Shown one piece after another: positions 4,469-9,255 of a stretch of 9,255 nt of DNA. The DNA is from an uncultured Candidatus Altimarinota bacterium (lineage in GTDB: Bacteria > Patescibacteriota > Gracilibacteria > BD1-5 > JAGOOR01): positions 1-9,255 of the forward strand of contig CALETF010000062.1 of NCBI GenBank assembly GCA_937920005.1, given 5' to 3'. Each line of letters begins with the position of its first letter. Within the stretch, counting starts at the first letter, position 1. Position numbers and translations under genes: made by a program. Below the pieces are notes generated by a model, which saw only the letters and a list, made by a program, of their open reading frames with translations, was not told the origin of the DNA and ran no database searches.

Positions 4469-7226
4469 GTTTTCTGGAAAAAAAATAAAAATTCCTATAA
4501 TCCGCATACTCTCAGAAAAAACTCAAATCCATTTTCACGTGTTCAAAAAAAGAATTATTAAATATCTCCTGCTCTTACTCCTGCTCGTTGCTAATACGAG
4601 CTGGTGGAGCTATGTTGATCGTCCTCATTCGGTCAAACCAGCATCAGAGAAGCTCGACTGCGTCAGCTATAATCCATATCGTAACGAGTACAGTCTCGAT
4701 GAGAATAAAAAACATGTTTCAGAAGAAACCATCGATGCTGATATGGCCATCATTGCAAAACGTTTCCGTTGTGTCCGTACATATACGACACTTCACGGTA
4801 TGGACGCTGTTCCAAAAATCGCTGAAAAATATGGACTTACTGTCGTGCTATGAGTCTGGATTAGCCCAAATCTCATGGAAAATATGCACGATTTGGAAAT
4901 CGCACTGAGTGTGGCCAACAAATATAAATCTGTGACACATGTTCTCATTGGAAACGAAGCAATATTTTTTGATACCATTGCTCCGAAATATCTCTATCTC
5001 TATCTCGAATATGGTCACAGCAAAACACGAAAACCGCTCTCAACGGGAGAAATCGTTTCAACATGGAACGAACACAAGAAACTCGCTGAACTCTCAGATT
5101 TTATAGCTATACATGTATTTCCTTATTGGAATAATATCCCTATCGAGCGTTCAGTGCAATATCTCGAGGGAGATTATAACTTCATGGAAAGCCTCTTTCC
5201 CGATAAAGAAGTATTTGTCGCGGAAACCGGATGGCCATCAAATGGGGTTGATCGTGGCCCAGCTTCTGCCAATCTCCTCACTCAAGCGACATATATACGA
5301 ACCATTAGTAAGTATCTCGAAGGACGAAAAATCCGCTACAATATTATTGAAGCCTTTGATCAACCATGGAAAATATTTGGTACCGAAAAACATGCTGGTG
5401 GATCGTTTGGAATTTTTGATGATAAATGACGAGAAAAATTCTCACTCTCAGGTCCGCTTTCTCTCTATGGAAGCTCTTTTATGGTACGAGGCATCATGCA
5501 AACAGTCGGAAAAATATATAATAAAATACCTGTACAATACCACGACAATATACGTCCTTATTTTTCAGAAGATGTCGTCTATATAGTGACAAAAAAACTA
5601 GGTATTGATTCTGATATTGGCCTCGCAACGAGTCTTATATTTTGTATTATTGCTTTCTGTTTTGGTTGGTTTGGTGGTCATCTCAGATTACGAGCATTTT
5701 TTTGGTGATCAATAACACTCATCATACTCACCAATATTATTGTGATGATTGGTTATAAAGCGTGGATTGGACACTACCTCTATCTCCCCCAATTTTGGAT
5801 CAATGTGCCACTCATGCTCCTCCCTGTAGCAGGGATACTCTACCAACTCCGTGATTATCTCAAAATCGTTGGTCGAGGAAAAATCAAACACCACCTCACA
5901 TTCAAGGCTCTTTCTCCTCTCATTGGTACGGAACCATTTGTTTCACTTCATATACCAAGCTATAATGAAGAACCTGATATGCTCATAAAAACCATTGAGC
6001 ACGTCACTCAATTGGATTACACAAATTACGAGCTTATCATCATCGAAAATAACACTCGTGATGAAGCGGTCTGGAAACCTGTTGAAAAATTCGTCAAAGA
6101 ACTTGGAAAAGATAATATACGTTTTTACCACTTTGATAAGCTCGAAGGGTATAAATCTGGAGCTCTCAATAAGGCACTCGAACTCACCAATCCAAAAGCT
6201 GATATTATCGGCCTCTTGGATGCTGATTACTGCGTCAGTCCTGACTGGCTCAAGATGACTGTCGGACTTTTTCAGGATTCAAAAGTCGCGGCAGTACAGT
6301 GTCCACAAGCAAATCGCATCAATGATGCGACAACATTTCAAAAAATCATGTCTTATGAGCTCGATTTGTTCTACAAACAAGGCATGGTCATACGAAATGA
6401 ATCCAATGCTGTCATCATGAATGGAACCATGTGCCTCATTCGTAGAGACACGCTCGAAGCAGAAAAATGGTGTAATGGATTTATCTGTGAAGACTCAGAA
6501 CTCGGTCTCCGTATTCAGAGCCGTGGTAATAGCATCATCTACATCGATCACACTTTTGGGGAAGGACTCCCACCGAGAAATTTCGAAGAATACAAAAAAC
6601 AGAGATTCCGTTGGGCCTATGGGGCGATGATGATATTTAAGACGCATTGGAAAAAAATATTTTTCCGATCGCACCTGACGTTTATGCAGCGCTTTGAATA
6701 CCTCTTTGGTTGGATAGGTTGGGGGCAGATGATTCTCTACCCTTTCTACCTCTTAATCCTTCTGTTTGGAAGCTGGTTTATCTACGAATCCTATAGTTTT
6801 GAAGCACCCTATGACTTCGCGCTTTTGACACTCTTTTATGTTCTCTTTTTGATGCTCTCAACCGTATCAATCTACCGCGATAGAATGCATATTACTATGA
6901 AAGAAGCTTGGCTCGCCATACTCGCCTCTGCTTCTCTCACAGTCACTATTTTCAAAGCCGTATTTCTGGCCATGTTCTGGAACAATCTCGGATTCAAGAA
7001 AACAAATAAGTGAGGCGTACACATTGCTGGCGGTAAGCTCTCATGGGTCAGAGCGCATCCAGGTTTTATAGCTCTCGTTGTCATCAACCTGACTATGATT
7101 ATACTCTCTGCATCGATATTGTTTCGATATGGGGTCAATACTGACACTATGATATGGTTTCTGCTCGTAGTGACAGTGACACTACCAACTATGGGGGCAC
7201 TCTTTTTCCAGGTTATTTATGAATAA
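4464..7226 (+). CDS. GH17 beta-glucanase/transglycosylase fused to processive GT2 glucan synthase (NdvB-like), 920 aa
   Basis: Read with UGA-Gly (residues 130, 322, 415, 850) the frame is open to TAA 7224-7226. A membrane segment (about 31-48, seven Leu in a row) leads to an extracytoplasmic GH17 domain (about 65-330) with the acid/base in LIGNEAIFF (E165) and the nucleophile in VAETGWPSNG (E254). Three membrane helices (about 387-409, 416-434, 446-462) return the chain to the cytoplasm for a GT2 domain: LHIPSYNEE near 492-500, DAD (586-588), ED (676-677) and QRFRW (Q713, R716, W717), the signature of processive synthases such as BcsA. About five more helices follow. The helix count agrees with GH17 outside and GT2 inside. 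GH17+GT2 proteins of Bradyrhizobium and Pseudomonas (NdvB) make or remodel beta-1,3-glucans; that role here is inference. The start is GTG 4464 or GTG 4539, as an in-frame TAG lies at 4455. It overlaps dnaG by 8 nt. Confidence 0.88.
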
Positions 7227-8868
7227 TACTCTCGTTGCTGATATCGAATCACGCATCGACATCGTAGAACTCATCCGTGAATATGTCCCCCTCAAAAAAA
7301 TGGGGGCAAACTGGAAATGACTCTCCCCTTTCAAGCCTGAAAAAACTCCATCATTCGTCGTCTCCCCAGCGAAGCAAATTGCCTATTGTTTTGCCACCAA
7401 TCAAGGCGGAGGTCCACTCAAGATGCTTATGCTTCTGGAAAAAATAGAATTCCGAGAAGCACTTCAGATCCTCGCAAAACGTGCAGGCGTCGAACTCAAA
7501 ACTGATACCATACAGGATGGTAAAGCAGATGAAAAATCAACTCTCATAAAGCTCTACACAGAAATAGCTCATTGGTATCAAAAAGAACTGCAACAACCTG
7601 AATGACTCGAGGCAAGAAACTATCTCACGAAACGTGGCCTCTCTCACGAGATGATAGAACGGTGGTGAATATGATACAGCAGTGATCCGCGGGAAATGTT
7701 TGAGTCCATGAAGAAAAAAGGTTTCTCAGAAAAAGTACTCATGGATAGTGGCATATTTGTCTCACAATACAAAGATAGATTTTTCGGACGTGTTATATTC
7801 CCCATTACGAACTATCGTGGTGAGGTGATTGCTTTTTCTGGACGTACACTCAAGTCTGGAAGCGATGAAGCAAAATATGTAAATTCACCCGAAACACTTA
7901 TTTTTCACAAAAGTGATGTCCTCTTTGGCATTCATCTGGCGAAAAATAGCATACAAAAAGAAAAAAAAGTCATCGTCGTAGAAGGGCAAATGGATGTCAT
8001 CAGTCTCCATCAGTATGGCATCACTCATGCTGTTGGCATAAGCGGAACAGCACTTACAGAATCACATATTCGTCTCATACGTCGTCTCACCGATCAAGTG
8101 TATCTCTGTCTTGATCGGGATAGTGCTGGCAAACAAGCCATATTTCGTTCTATCGAAAATCTCCAAAACGAACCCGTTGATATCTACGTCATCAATATAG
8201 GAAATGCAAAGGATCCTGATGAATTTCTCAAATCAGGTGGTGATTTCAATGAAAGTATCAAAAACGCTGTCCCTGCTGTTTCTTTTATTATCGAAGAGGG
8301 ATCAACAAAGTATAATATCTCAACGAATCAGTGAAAAAAATGACTCATGGATGAAGTCATCAAACACATACTCGCTATACGTGGCAGTGTCGAGGTGGAT
8401 CAGGCGCTTCGTCTCCTCGCAAAAAAACTCGATATGAGCTTGCAAACTCTCTACTCTGAATACAATAGAGCAGTTCGTGGTCAGAAGAGGCCACCTGTTG
8501 ACGTATCTCCTTCTTCACTTCCATCCGGACAAGAGTATCTCGTTACCTATATTATTGGTCTTCGAGAGGGCCGTGAGATTTTTCTCCGAGAGTGCCTGTT
8601 CCAGGATAAAGTATTAGCAGATATATCAATGTCTCAGGTTTCGAGCCTCATCGCATGAACACTAGACCCTGAAGTGATAAAAGCGCACGAGCTTCGATTC
8701 GAAGAAATCTCCCATGGAAAAACTATGGAAAAACTTTTTCAAGAATTGCGAGAAATCATACGCTGAGTCAATCAGTCTACTTTTAGAAAACTCCAAAAAG
8801 AATACGCACATAATCTCCCTCAGCTCCAGGAGCTGATAAAAATCGCGAGGGATAACCGACTCATTTAA
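7219..8868 (+). CDS. dnaG: DNA primase DnaG with degenerate zinc motif, 549 aa
   Basis: DnaG makes RNA primers at the replication fork and works with the DnaB helicase. The frame from ATG 7219 to TAA 8866-8868 is close to the usual length (E. coli 581 aa) and carries UGA-Gly at 34, 129, 150, 152, 372, 375, 480 and 516. The N-terminal domain keeps the frame of the CHC2 zinc ribbon (PFKPEKTPSFVVSP, 37-50), but the ligands are S36, K39, C57 and T60 instead of Cys, His, Cys, Cys. The core has RWGIGYS (148-154), RFFGRVIFPI, YVNSPETLIFHKSD, the TOPRIM acidic residues E255 and D259 (VEGQMD), D299 and D301 (LDRDSAGKQA) and KDPDEFL (331-337). The C-terminal part is helical and likely binds the helicase. 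The start overlaps the GH17-GT2 stop by 8 nt, suggesting coupled translation. Loss of the zinc site while catalytic residues stay is the oddity. Confidence 0.95.
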
Positions 8869-8877
8869 AAAAATTAT

Positions 8878-9255
8878 ATGGCAAAAAAAACAAAAAATAC
8901 GTCTCAAAAAAATGCCGCTCTCGAAGTACAACTCGATGCTATCGTGGTTGATGAACCAAAAAAAACACATCGTGCACCAGTTTTTAATGAAGAAGAATGA
9001 GATGAAGATAATTGGCAAGATGTCCCAAAAAAGAATGCTCCATCGTATGATGATGAAGGTGATGAAAGCCTCGAAGCAGAAGACAAAGAAGTGTTTGAGG
9101 AGATTGAAGAAGATGAAGTATTTTTTCGAGAAAAAGGTCCGAAGTCACAAGGCGGTCGTCTCAACGTCGATCGCGATAAAGATGGACGCCGTGTCGGAAA
9201 AGGATTCAACACTTTTATTGACGCAACACTCCCAGAAGAACTTGTAAAAGATCTC
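8878..9255 (+). CDS. Acidic protein, N-terminal 126 aa, cut by window end; possibly sigma factor RpoD by position
   Basis: A frame opens at ATG 8878, 9 nt after the dnaG stop, and stays open to the last base. One UGA reads as Gly (EEEGDEDNW, residue 41). The product begins with a Lys-rich tip (MAKKTKN), then a long low-complexity acidic stretch (about 25-83, many Asp and Glu), then a more ordered part with GRLNVDRDKDGRRVGKGF and ATLPEEL. No sigma-70 region 1.2 motif is seen before the window ends. dnaG followed by rpoD is common in bacteria, and primary sigma factors often have acidic N-termini, so RpoD is a plausible guess, not a finding. It is clearly cotranscribed with dnaG. No Shine-Dalgarno sequence precedes the start. 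Confidence 0.7.

Noticed and set aside
5113..5586. 157-aa plus-strand frame inside the GH17-GT2 gene
   Set aside because: It overlaps the GH17 catalytic region in another frame, shows no domain and has no start signal.
4464..7226. Series of adjacent plus-strand ORFs that look like a gene broken by nonsense mutations
   Set aside because: All breaks are UGA, never UAA or UAG, in one constant frame, and the joined product has complete GH17 and GT2 motifs. Recoding explains it; pseudogene decay does not.
8990..9125. GATGAA-type short repeats
   Set aside because: They are codons of an acidic low-complexity tract (Asp and Glu), not a regular DNA repeat or CRISPR array.

Overview
The window comes from a bacterium that reads UGA as glycine (genetic code 25). 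This points to the Candidate Phyla Radiation, specifically Gracilibacteria (BD1-5) or Absconditabacteria (SR1); the sequence alone does not separate the two. In-frame UGA codons fall where family alignments demand glycine: two glycines in and next to a Nudix box, the W-G-I-G-Y motif and the G before the degenerate zinc motif of DnaG, and the G before THLHHR in a WecA/TagO-type transferase. UGG is still used for Trp, and every visible stop is UAA or UAG. Read with the standard code, most genes here would look broken; read with code 25, seven long genes become intact.

Layout. Positions 1-1151 (minus strand) hold a translation block transcribed in the order tRNA-Asp(GUC), tRNA-Ala(UGC), two small basic proteins of 71 and 30 aa, then the start of tuf (EF-Tu). 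Positions 1243-1677 (plus) hold a Nudix hydrolase with an apparently leaderless start. Positions 1674-4432 (minus) hold an envelope operon: a DedA-family membrane protein, a WecA/TagO/MraY-superfamily lipid-linked sugar-phosphate transferase and an exported coiled-coil protein. Positions 4464-9255 (plus) hold a 920-aa membrane protein joining an extracytoplasmic GH17 beta-glucanase/transglycosylase domain to a cytoplasmic processive GT2 synthase. It overlaps dnaG (primase) by 8 nt, and dnaG is followed after 9 nt by an acidic protein cut by the window end, possibly the sigma factor RpoD by position only.

How the genes fit together. Two envelope-polysaccharide modules (lipid-carrier priming and glucan synthesis/remodelling) face away from each other across a 31-bp gap. 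The second is tied to the replication-initiation gene dnaG. The translation block is separate, with its own promoters.

The points most worth a second look are: the UGA=Gly recoding and its absence from tuf; an EF-Tu whose switch I loop lacks the near-universal APEEKARG segment; a DnaG that has lost three of the four zinc ligands; a WecA-like enzyme with an altered DGxDG motif; and the GH17-GT2 fusion in a presumably reduced genome. No CRISPR array, insertion sequence, phage gene or obvious defence system was seen, and no stretch longer than 300 bases lacks a gene.
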